A stretch of 12,590 bases of DNA from contig DATANR010000483.1 in NCBI GenBank assembly GCA_036266155.1, positions 1 to 12,590 on the forward strand, written 5' to 3'. A program made the position numbers and the translations under genes. This document shows, piece by piece, positions 6,724-12,590 of the stretch. The stretch's first letter is position 1. Each line of letters opens with the position of its first letter. The notes under the pieces are model-generated. The model did no database searches, was not told the DNA's origin, and worked only from the letters and a program-made list of their open reading frames with translations. The stretch comes from SIAJ01 sp036266155 (lineage in GTDB: Bacteria; Planctomycetota; Planctomycetia; Gemmatales; Gemmataceae).

Positions 6724-8940
6724 ATGCTATTCCGTCTCTTGATCGCCACTCTGTTTTGCTTCCCCTCATTGACGATCGCCCAGGACAAGCCTCCGGCGCC
6801 AAAGGCCGACGCGAAGACGGGCCCGTCGAAGATCGTTCCGAAGAAGGACGCGAAGCCCTACGTCCCGGAAGTCCCCGATTTGTACGCGCTGGTCGCGAAG
6901 CCGCTCGGCGAAGTCCGGCCGCTGGCACGCGCTTACGAGGCTGATCAGGGAGCGTTGTGCCGCAAGTACGCGATGGCAATGGCGCCGGGCGATTTTGCCC
7001 GCTTGCGCAAGTTCTACTCTGACTGGACCGCGGCCGTCGACAAGATTGATGTCGCGAGTCTGTCCGCTACGGGTATTGAAGAACTCGACGGCCTGCGGCA
7101 GCGCGTCAAGAAGGATGCCGAGAGCCTGGAAGACGGCTGGAAGAAATACATGGAGGTCTGGGCGCTGATGCCGTTCGCTCCGACGATCGCACTATTCGAG
7201 GAGAATCGGCGCACGCTGGAACCATTCGATCCGATCAAGGTTGCAGGTCAGCTTGCGAAGATGCGCAAGGAGATCGACGACGTTCAGCGCGAAGTCAAGG
7301 ACGACAAGTCCGGCACCGTTCGCACCGTGTTCTTCACCAAGGCTCGGATGGAACGTGCATCCGAGGCGGTGACGAGTTGGCGCGGCACGCTCAAGTATTG
7401 GGACGTCTTCTACTCGGGCTACGACCCGATGTTCACGTGGTGGACCGCCGAGCCCTATCGCGCGGCGGACGCGGCGCTCGAGAACTACGCCAAGTTTCTG
7501 AAGGACCAAGCGGCGAGTCGCCCGACGGAGGACAAGTCGCCGCCAAAAATCGCCCCGAGCCCGCCGGGCCTGACCACGCCGAGCGACATTCCCGATCCGA
7601 AGTCGTGGCTCGGCAAGCCGAGCGAGATGGCCGGCGTCATCCAGCGTTTTCAAGCCGACCTCTTCGGTCGCGGCCGGCTGCCGGGCTTCAACGAACTGTC
7701 GCCGGCGGAGCGGCGCGACCGGCAGACAAAACTACTCGAGGCGTGGTTGGCCGCACTCGCGAAAATCGATTTCGACAAGTTGATGCATACCGCCCAGATC
7801 GACTACCTGCTGGTTCGCACGAATCTGCAGCGTGAACTGGATTGCCAGAAGGAGCAAGTCGCCGACGGGCCGCGGCGGCCGAAGAAGGACAACAGCGACG
7901 AGATCGTCGGCCGGCCAATCGGTCGCGAGGCGCTGCTGTCATCGCTCGCTGCCGAGATGATCACGTACTCGCCTGAGCAACTCGTCGAGATGGCGAACCG
8001 CGAGTACGCCTGGTGCGAGGCCGAGATGCGGAAGGCGGCCCGCGAAATGGGTTGCGGCGACAATTGGCGAGCGGCCGTCGAGAAGGTGAAGACACTGCAC
8101 GTGCCTGCCGGCGGACAGACCAAGCTCGTTCGCGATTTGGCTCTCGAAGCGATCGAATACGTCAAGTCGAAGAACCTCGTCACCGTGCCGCCGTTGGCCG
8201 CGGAGAGCTGGCGCATGGACATGATGTCGCCGGAACGTCAGCGCTTCAGTCCGTTCTTCACTGGCGGCGAGATCATCACGGTCGCTTACCCGACCGACAC
8301 GATGACGCACGACCAAAAGCTCCAGGCCCTGCGCGGCAACAACATTCACTTCTCGCGGGCGACGGTTCAACATGAATTGATCCCCGGCCACCATCTGCAA
8401 CAGTTCATGACGCAGCGTTACCAGCCGCAACGGCAATCGTTCGGCACACCGTTCTGGACCGAGGGCTGGGCGGTCTACTGGGAGATGGTTCTCTACGAAA
8501 AGGGTTTTCCACGCGGCCCCGAGGACCGCGTCGGCATGATGTTCTGGCGGATGCACCGCTGCGCCCGCGTGATCTTTTCGCTCGGCTTCCACCTGGGCAA
8601 GATGACGCCGCAACAGTGCATCGACTTCCTGGTCGAGAAAGTCGGCCACGAACGCGAGAACGCGACGGCGGAGGTGAGGCGCTCGTTCCAGGGCGGCTAC
8701 TCACCGTTGTACCAGGCCGGCTACTTGATCGGCGCCAAGCAGTTCTGGGCCTTGCGGCAAGAGTTGGTTGCAAGCGGCAAGATGACCGACAAGGCCTTCC
8801 ATGACGCGATTTTGAAGGAGGGAATATTGCCGGTCGAGATGGTGCGAGCAGCCGTGACCGGTCAGAAGCTCGCGCGCGATTTCAAACCGAGTTGGCGATT
8901 TCTGGGCGAGTTGCCGGACGCGGAGTGGTCGAAACGTTAG
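6724..8940 (+). CDS. Secreted DUF885-family zinc metallopeptidase
   Basis: 738 residues. The signal peptide is MLFRLLIATLFCFPSLTIA with probable cleavage before Gln20, then a Lys/Pro-rich linker to about residue 50. Residues about 55-250 form a helical extension with heptad-like charged stretches that I cannot assign. The DUF885 domain spans about 305-735: VIQRFQADLFGR at 305-316, then the metal site HELIPGHHLQ at 550-559 and WTEGWAVYWE at 578-587, whose glutamates probably complete the zinc site. WRMDMMSPERQ and RGNNIHFSRATVQHE are further family landmarks. DUF885 proteins are predicted metallopeptidases, mostly uncharacterised, usually about 550-600 aa, so this one has an extended N-terminus. 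A periplasmic location is inferred. No clear SD precedes the ATG, and a large palindromic repeat lies just upstream, so expression may be independent of the preceding genes. Confidence 0.93.
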   Translation: MLFRLLIATLFCFPSLTIAQDKPPAPKADAKTGPSKIVPKKDAKPYVPEVPDLYALVAKPLGEVRPLARAYEADQGALCRKYAMAMAPGDFARLRKFYSDWTAAVDKIDVASLSATGIEELDGLRQRVKKDAESLEDGWKKYMEVWALMPFAPTIALFEENRRTLEPFDPIKVAGQLAKMRKEIDDVQREVKDDKSGTVRTVFFTKARMERASEAVTSWRGTLKYWDVFYSGYDPMFTWWTAEPYRAADAALENYAKFLKDQAASRPTEDKSPPKIAPSPPGLTTPSDIPDPKSWLGKPSEMAGVIQRFQADLFGRGRLPGFNELSPAERRDRQTKLLEAWLAALAKIDFDKLMHTAQIDYLLVRTNLQRELDCQKEQVADGPRRPKKDNSDEIVGRPIGREALLSSLAAEMITYSPEQLVEMANREYAWCEAEMRKAAREMGCGDNWRAAVEKVKTLHVPAGGQTKLVRDLALEAIEYVKSKNLVTVPPLAAESWRMDMMSPERQRFSPFFTGGEIITVAYPTDTMTHDQKLQALRGNNIHFSRATVQHELIPGHHLQQFMTQRYQPQRQSFGTPFWTEGWAVYWEMVLYEKGFPRGPEDRVGMMFWRMHRCARVIFSLGFHLGKMTPQQCIDFLVEKVGHERENATAEVRRSFQGGYSPLYQAGYLIGAKQFWALRQELVASGKMTDKAFHDAILKEGILPVEMVRAAVTGQKLARDFKPSWRFLGELPDAEWSKR

Positions 8941-9063
8941 TTTCGTGCTTCGATCAGGGAGCATCGACTTATTTGACTTTTTTTGGTTTCCGTGACACTT
9001 TTACGATCCCAATCTCGATTGTTCCTTCGTGGCCATCCGCCAATGACGGGTGGATTGCGCCTT

Positions 9064-9068
9064 GGAGG
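9064..9068 (+). promoter_or_regulatory. Shine-Dalgarno that sets the start at 9077
   Basis: GGAGG followed by 8 nt and ATG. The in-frame upstream ATG at 9050 has no comparable site and would place this motif within the coding region, so 9077 is preferred. The 8941-9063 gap before it holds an AT-rich stretch (TTGACT then a T-run near 8973-8984) but no promoter with good spacing. Confidence 0.6.
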
Positions 9069-9076
9069 CAGTCGCC

Positions 9077-9328
9077 ATGGTTCGCCGTACGGCCAGTTTC
9101 GTCGCCGCCGCGCGCGATGGGACTGCGCTTACGGTCCATGTGTACACTGGCTATGTCGTCGCTTGCCCGGTCAACGGCCGGCCGGAACTCCTGGAAATGG
9201 ACCCCGAATACTGGACGGACGACGGAATCGAACTCGAGAAAATTGGTCCGGGAACATTTCAAATGATCGCCACGAATGAAATCCTCCATGAACTTGAAGC
9301 GGTGACTGTGGGCCGCCAATCAGCTTGA
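9077..9328 (+). CDS. Small protein of unknown function upstream of patatin
   Basis: 83 residues beginning MVRRTASFVAAARDGTALTV. It has no signal peptide or membrane segment. The sequence alternates short beta-like stretches (ASFVAAARDG, LTVHVYTGYVV, GTFQMIA) with acidic turns (EMDPEYWTDDG), suggesting a compact beta-rich cytoplasmic domain. The GTFQMIATNEILH region resembles many small planctomycete hypotheticals in which an IGxGxFQ turn is followed by a short helix; this is recall, not a search. The SD at 9064 supports the start. The patatin gene begins 40 bp downstream with its own SD, so the two are probably co-transcribed and may be functionally linked. No toxin or antitoxin motif is recognised. 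Confidence 0.72.
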   Translation: MVRRTASFVAAARDGTALTVHVYTGYVVACPVNGRPELLEMDPEYWTDDGIELEKIGPGTFQMIATNEILHELEAVTVGRQSA

Positions 9329-9357
9329 GTTGCGCTCGTATTCACCCTTGCCCGCTT

Positions 9358-9361
9358 GGAG
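9358..9361 (+). promoter_or_regulatory. Shine-Dalgarno supporting a TTG start at 9369
   Basis: GGAG lies 7 nt before TTG 9369. Starting there gives MKSPIRILAVDGGG, the normal distance from start to the patatin glycine motif. The earlier in-frame TTG codons at 9330 and 9348 would add 7-13 residues without a better ribosome site. Confidence 0.5.
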
Positions 9362-9368
9362 CCCATGC

Positions 9369-10385
9369 TTGAAGTCACCCATTCGCATCTTGGCCGTCGA
9401 CGGCGGCGGCGTCGGCGGCATGATACCGGCCCGGCTGCTGCAACGCATGGGGCCGCGCGTCATCGAACAGGCGGATCTCGTGGCCGGCACCTCTACGGGC
9501 GGCCTGATCGCGCTGGGCCTCGCGGCCGGTCAGACGGCCGAGCAAATGTGCGAACTCTACCTGACGCGCATCAAGGATGTCTTTTCAAGCTCCAATCGCC
9601 GTTTCATCGTACGCCGACTGTGGCGGGCCAAGTACCGCAACAAGGGTTTACGACAGGCAGTCGAATCGATCGTTGGGCAGAAGACCCTGGGCGACTTGAT
9701 GGCCAAGCCCGCGCTGGTCCCAGTGACGGCCCTCACGCGCGCCGACGGCGCGCATCATCCAGCCGGCGTGTTCCTGTCGACGGCCTTTCGTCTCACGGGT
9801 TATGCGAACGAGGAGAAGTACGGCTCGAGCCATTGGAAGTGCGTCGACATCGCGTTGTCGACAGCGGCGGCTCCGACCTTTTTTCCTGCTTACGAAGTCA
9901 ACAACCCGCTGACGGGCCAAAAAGGCAAATGGGTTTGTTGGGACGGCGGCATCGTTGCCAACGATCCGGCGCTGGCGGCCTACGGCGAAATCTTGCGGCT
10001 CGACCTGGCCGAGCGGAAGGAAGACGTGCGCACACACGCTGCGCCGCCCCCCGATGTACGCGTGCTGTCACTCGGCTGCGGCTACCGCAACATCGACATC
10101 AAGGCGGGTGACTGGGGCCTCTTACAAAGCGCCCAACCGGTCGTGTCGGCCTTGCTCGACGCCTCGGTCGGATCGACGGCATTCCTTCTGCGGCAAGTGC
10201 TCGGCGACCGCGCTTTGCGTGTCAGCCCTCCGCTGGCGGCCGACTATGCCATGGACGATCCGAAGGCCGTGCCGGGACTGAATGACTTGGCCAACACCTT
10301 TTATGACAAGGACAGAACCTCCATCCGCCAGCCGGACTTCACTCCGGCCAACCTCGACGAGTGGTTGAACAAGTATTGGTTCTGA
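9369..10385 (+). CDS. Patatin-like phospholipase
   Basis: 338 residues from the TTG start. Patatins are Ser-Asp dyad lipid acyl hydrolases. Visible motifs: the glycine-rich oxyanion region DGGGVGG (11-17), the nucleophile elbow GTSTGG with Ser42, and the catalytic DGG with Asp192 (WDGGIVANDP). The spacing and length are normal for a single-domain bacterial patatin. The family consensus for the oxyanion region is GGGx(R/K)G; here residue 16 is Gly (codon GGC), one base from the usual CGC Arg. No signal peptide is seen, so a cytoplasmic or inner-membrane-face site is inferred. Some patatins are CBASS or other defence effectors, but no nucleotidyltransferase or sensor gene is present here, so a lipid-turnover role is equally possible. 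It lies 40 bp after the 83-aa gene and 73 bp before the radical SAM gene. Confidence 0.93.
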   Translation: MKSPIRILAVDGGGVGGMIPARLLQRMGPRVIEQADLVAGTSTGGLIALGLAAGQTAEQMCELYLTRIKDVFSSSNRRFIVRRLWRAKYRNKGLRQAVESIVGQKTLGDLMAKPALVPVTALTRADGAHHPAGVFLSTAFRLTGYANEEKYGSSHWKCVDIALSTAAAPTFFPAYEVNNPLTGQKGKWVCWDGGIVANDPALAAYGEILRLDLAERKEDVRTHAAPPPDVRVLSLGCGYRNIDIKAGDWGLLQSAQPVVSALLDASVGSTAFLLRQVLGDRALRVSPPLAADYAMDDPKAVPGLNDLANTFYDKDRTSIRQPDFTPANLDEWLNKYWF

Positions 10386-10418
10386 TTCACCGCCAATTTC
10401 CGCTCGAAGTGTATCCTG

Positions 10419-10427
10419 AAGGAGGTG
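10419..10427 (+). promoter_or_regulatory. Strong Shine-Dalgarno detached from the annotated start
   Basis: AAGGAGGTG is a near-perfect anti-SD match but lies 31 nt upstream of the ATG at 10459. An in-frame TGA at 10438-10440 blocks any longer form of the radical SAM protein. The only well-spaced start after it is TTG 10437 in another frame. It may serve a leader peptide, act as a standby site, or be coincidental. Confidence 0.4.
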
Positions 10428-10458
10428 TCATCCGTCTTGATTTCTCAGATGTGCTTGT

Positions 10459-11982
10459 ATGGCCGACATTCTGCTGAGCACGTTGAACGCACGGTATGCC
10501 CATGCCTCGTTCGGCCTTCGTTATCTGCTAGCGAACCTCGGCGATCTCCAACCGCGGGCGGCCATCGCGGAATTCGACATCGCACAGCGTCCCATCGATA
10601 TTGCCGAAAAAATCCTGGCGCGCAATCCGAAGATCCTTGGCCTCGGCGTCTATATCTGGAACGTGACACCGACGACGGAGCTGGTCGCACTTCTGAAAAG
10701 ACTGACGCCGCGGATGATCATTGTTCTCGGCGGGCCCGAGGTAAGTTACGAGCATGGCGATCAAGACGTGGTCGCACTCGCCGACTTTACGGTGACGGGT
10801 GAAGCCGACCTGGAGTTTCCCAAGCTCTGCACGCGTCTCTTGAAGGGTCAACGGCCGCTCGAGAAAGTCGTTCACGCCGACCCGCCGGCCTTCCGCGATC
10901 TGCGTTCGCCATACGAGTTCTACGGCGACGAGGACGTCGCCCACCGCGTCGTCTATGTCGAAGCATCACGCGGCTGTCCGTTCACGTGTGAATTCTGCCT
11001 GTCGTCGTTGGAAGTGCCGGTCCGTCAAGCGCCCCTGGAACCGTTCCTCGATGCGATGGCCAAGCTGCTCGAACGTGGCGTGCGTCAGTTCAAGTTCGTA
11101 GATCGCACCTTCAACCTCAACATCCAAACGAGTCGAGCGATCTTGCAGTTCTTTCTCGACCGCATGCGACCGGACTTGTTCGTTCATTTTGAAATGATCC
11201 CCGATCGCTTGCCGGAATCTCTGCGTGCCTTGATCGCTCTATTCCCACCGGGGAGTTTGCAATTCGAAGTCGGCATTCAATCCTTCGACTTGGAAGTGCA
11301 GAAGCTGATTAGCCGGCGGCAGGACAACGAACGAACGGAACAGAATCTGCGCTGGTTGCGCTCCGAGACGACGGTGCATGTTCACGCCGACCTGATCGTC
11401 GGCCTGCCGGGCGAATCGGTCGAGAGCTTCGCGGCCGGCTTCGATCGCCTGTATGCGTTACGGCCACAGGAGATTCAAGTCGGCATGCTCAAGCGCCTGC
11501 GCGGCGCGCCAATCATCCGCCACGACGCCGCGTGGGAGATGATCTACAGCCCGCAACCTCCCTACGAGATCATGTCGACGAAATTGATCGATTTCCCCAC
11601 GATGTGTCGATTGCGTCGCTTCGCCCGCTATTGGGACCTCGTCGCCAACTCGGGCCGCTTCGTCTATTCGCTGCCGGTGTTGCTGGAAGGGCGTTCGCCA
11701 TTCGCGGCTTTTCTGGAACTCAGCGATTGGCTCTGGACGACAACGCGGCAGACTCACGGGATCGCACTGCATCGCTGGTTCGAACTACTCATGCGCTTTA
11801 TGCAAGAACGCGGCGACGCCGATGTCGAACCCTTCTCTGCCGCCTTGCTCAACGATTATCGCCGCGACGGCCGCACGGACACGCCGCCGTGCTTGATCGG
11901 ACGAGTTGCTGATACCACACTCGCGGTTCGACCAGCGCGGCGAGCCGGCGCCGAACGGCAAATGCGGCATGGCGTGAGTTGA
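10459..11982 (+). CDS. B12-binding domain radical SAM protein (DUF4080 type)
   Basis: 507 residues. The N-terminal Rossmann-like B12-binding domain is about 1-140 (GGPEVS at 91-96, GEAD at 114-117). The radical SAM domain begins near 165 with RGCPFTCEFC, giving the CX3CX2C cluster Cys173, Cys177 and Cys180 that binds the 4Fe-4S centre and SAM; further family landmarks are EVGIQSF (270-276) and DLIVGLPGE (311-319). A C-terminal helical domain (about 365-490) fits DUF4080. Members are uncharacterised; some relatives with this layout are cobalamin-dependent methyltransferases or ring-forming enzymes, and the substrate here is unknown. It should be cytoplasmic and oxygen sensitive. The C-terminus is basic and low in complexity (RPARRAGAERQMRHGVS). 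The ATG at 10459 is the first start after an in-frame stop. A palindromic repeat begins 4 nt after the stop codon and may terminate it. Confidence 0.95.
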   Translation: MADILLSTLNARYAHASFGLRYLLANLGDLQPRAAIAEFDIAQRPIDIAEKILARNPKILGLGVYIWNVTPTTELVALLKRLTPRMIIVLGGPEVSYEHGDQDVVALADFTVTGEADLEFPKLCTRLLKGQRPLEKVVHADPPAFRDLRSPYEFYGDEDVAHRVVYVEASRGCPFTCEFCLSSLEVPVRQAPLEPFLDAMAKLLERGVRQFKFVDRTFNLNIQTSRAILQFFLDRMRPDLFVHFEMIPDRLPESLRALIALFPPGSLQFEVGIQSFDLEVQKLISRRQDNERTEQNLRWLRSETTVHVHADLIVGLPGESVESFAAGFDRLYALRPQEIQVGMLKRLRGAPIIRHDAAWEMIYSPQPPYEIMSTKLIDFPTMCRLRRFARYWDLVANSGRFVYSLPVLLEGRSPFAAFLELSDWLWTTTRQTHGIALHRWFELLMRFMQERGDADVEPFSAALLNDYRRDGRTDTPPCLIGRVADTTLAVRPARRAGAERQMRHGVS

Positions 11983-11986
11983 GTAG

Positions 11987-12066
11987 GTCGGAGCCCGAAG
12001 CGGAAGCGAGGGCGACGACCACGCAATCTATTCGCCGTCGCCCTCGCTCCCGCTTCGGGCTCCGAC
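11987..12066. repeat. Palindromic dispersed repeat, copy B, possible terminator
   Basis: 11987-12017 and 12036-12066 are 31-bp inverted complements with a single mismatch, around an 18-nt loop. The arm contains GAAGCGGAAGCGAGGGCGAC, the same family as the repeat at 119-178. It starts 4 nt after the radical SAM stop, so as RNA it would fold directly behind the gene. No T-run follows, so a Rho-independent role is uncertain, but it could stabilise the 3' end. Confidence 0.87.
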
Positions 12067-12429
12067 TCACCCGAGCCGCGCTTTCAGAATGTACGTTTCG
12101 TTAGGTCAATTTTGCGAACCCCTCGTTGCTCGACGGTATCCTGACCATAGCAACTTCTCTGCCGGATTGGTTCCATGAGCACAATTCAACGCCTATCGGA
12201 ACGCGGGCTCGTGAAGCCCGCGCGTTGGTGGGGTACCTACGAACTTCGTCGATTTTACAACCCGCCCAGAGATCGCGGGCTTTTTCGCGTCGGAGGATGC
12301 TGGCGTCGACACCGGCGACGATCTGGCCTGTATTATCGGCTCATCCGCAATGAGCGTACTTGGGTGATGGCCGGAATGAGGAACATGCCGTTTCTTGAAG
12401 GGTAACCACACCTTGTCCAGGAAGCCGGC
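12067..12429. other. Gene-poor stretch before the transposase
   Basis: About 360 bp with no convincing gene. Short open frames on both strands (such as 12175-12405 on +) have low-complexity Arg/Trp-rich products and no SD, and are interrupted by hairpin sequence. The stretch should contain the left end of the ISL3 element, but I cannot identify its terminal inverted repeat or target duplication without the right end. It also holds the GCGGGC palindromes at 12202-12285. Confidence 0.5.
12202..12285 (+). repeat. Nested GCGGGC palindromes followed by a T-run
   Basis: CGCGGGCT (12202-12209) and AGCCCGCG (12215-12222) form a perfect 8-bp hairpin with a CGTGA loop. The right arm, AAGCCCGCG (12214-12222), can instead pair with CGCGGGCTT (12274-12282), which runs into TTTTT (12281-12285). 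The middle arm thus has two possible partners, like an attenuator, and the second pairing ends in a terminator-like T-run. It may equally be another dispersed repeat. Confidence 0.5.
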
Positions 12430-12590
12430 ATATCCTCGACGTTACTGTACCGCGCGTTTGGCTTTCGCCAGTACCGATGCGAACAGATGACCACGGATAA
12501 TGGTGTTATCACGCTCCACCTCGTCCAGGATCCCAAGCACGACCGTTGCTCGCACTGTCAATCGCCGGACGTCATTCGCCACGGGACCGA
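12430..12590 (+). CDS. ISL3-family transposase, N-terminal part (runs off window)
   Basis: The frame from 12430 encodes xSSTLLYRAFGFRQYR, continues through ITLHLVQDPKHDRCSHC, and carries the zinc-binding pair CSHC with QSPDVIRHGT after it. This follows the N-terminal layout of ISL3 transposases (M-S-T-S-L-L-Y ... G-I-R-G-Y ... C-x-x-C-G-S) as I recall it. Homology starts at an ATA codon (12430-12432) with AGGAA 6 nt upstream; the first standard start is ATG 12487, which would remove the first 19 conserved-looking residues. Either ATA is used, or the start has mutated and this copy is impaired. The catalytic DDE domain lies outside the window. The frame is closed by TAA at 12403-12405 upstream. 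Confidence 0.75.
   Translation, partial: MSSTLLYRAFGFRQYRCEQMTTDNGVITLHLVQDPKHDRCSHCQSPDVIRHGT
12430..12590 (+). mobile_element. ISL3-family insertion sequence, left part
   Basis: Inferred from the transposase N-terminus. The left end must lie upstream of 12430 within the gene-poor stretch, but no terminal inverted repeat can be set because the right end is not in the window. The start given is the first supported base of the transposase, not the true boundary. Confidence 0.55.

Noticed and set aside
7939..8649. 236-aa - strand frame inside the DUF885 gene
   Set aside because: It is antisense to the metal-binding motifs of DUF885, with no RBS or recognisable domain.
9369..10385. Patatin as a CBASS effector (CapV-like)
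   Set aside because: No cyclic-nucleotide synthase, CD-NTase-associated gene or other defence gene is present in the window, and the motifs alone do not separate CapV from housekeeping patatins.
10425..10802. 125-aa + frame starting at the strong SD before the radical SAM gene
   Set aside because: It overlaps the B12-binding domain in another frame, and its product is Arg/Ser-rich. Only the SD position is noteworthy, and it is reported separately.
12175..12405. 76-aa + frame before the transposase
   Set aside because: No SD, Arg/Trp-rich product, and its start region is made of GCGGGC palindrome. No family is recognised.
1..12590. CRISPR array, tRNA, rRNA or riboswitch
   Set aside because: No regularly spaced direct repeats, no tRNA-like cloverleaf and no rRNA-like conserved stretch were seen on reading both strands. 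The repeats present are inverted, not direct.

Overview
This is a GC-rich bacterial chromosomal segment that most resembles a planctomycete (Pirellulales/Gemmatales-like). The lineage is an inference. It rests on the mix of a secreted sortilin-type propeller protein, a DUF885 metallopeptidase, a patatin and a B12-binding/DUF4080 radical SAM protein, on several palindromic dispersed repeats between genes, and on an ISL3-type transposase start of a kind I associate with planctomycetes. I see no rRNA, tRNA or CRISPR array.

Layout. 1-78 is the 3' tail of an unidentified + strand gene. It faces a - strand polytopic membrane protein (138-1529), and a perfect 20-bp inverted repeat at the junction supplies that protein's last codons. 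Next on the - strand is panD (1668-2063), aspartate 1-decarboxylase, with its Gly24-Ser25 self-cleavage site intact. From 2251 onward every gene is on the + strand: a secreted, proline-rich, barrel-like envelope protein (2251-2988); a 1066-aa secreted Asp-box/VPS10-like propeller with a PDZ domain inserted between blades (3148-6348); a 66-aa single-pass membrane protein 23 bp downstream (6372-6572); a 112-nt palindromic repeat; a secreted DUF885 zinc metallopeptidase (6724-8940); an 83-aa protein of unknown function (9077-9328); a patatin-like phospholipase (9369-10385); and a B12-binding radical SAM protein (10459-11982). The window ends with a second copy of the repeat family seen at its left end, about 360 bp with no convincing gene, and the 5' end of an ISL3-family transposase.

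How the genes relate. The propeller and small membrane gene are close enough to be co-transcribed. The DUF885 gene may share their envelope role, but a large hairpin lies between. The 83-aa gene and the patatin are 40 bp apart and look like a pair. panD supplies beta-alanine for pantothenate/CoA and has no pathway neighbours here. Starts at 1529, 9077 and 9369 were chosen from Shine-Dalgarno positions.

Nothing here is clearly a new system. The points most worth checking are: PDZ insertion in a propeller that carries a Tat-like signal; a patatin whose usual oxyanion-motif Arg/Lys is Gly, paired with an unknown small protein; a family of long palindromic repeats, one of which forms the end of a coding sequence; and a transposase whose homology begins at an ATA codon.
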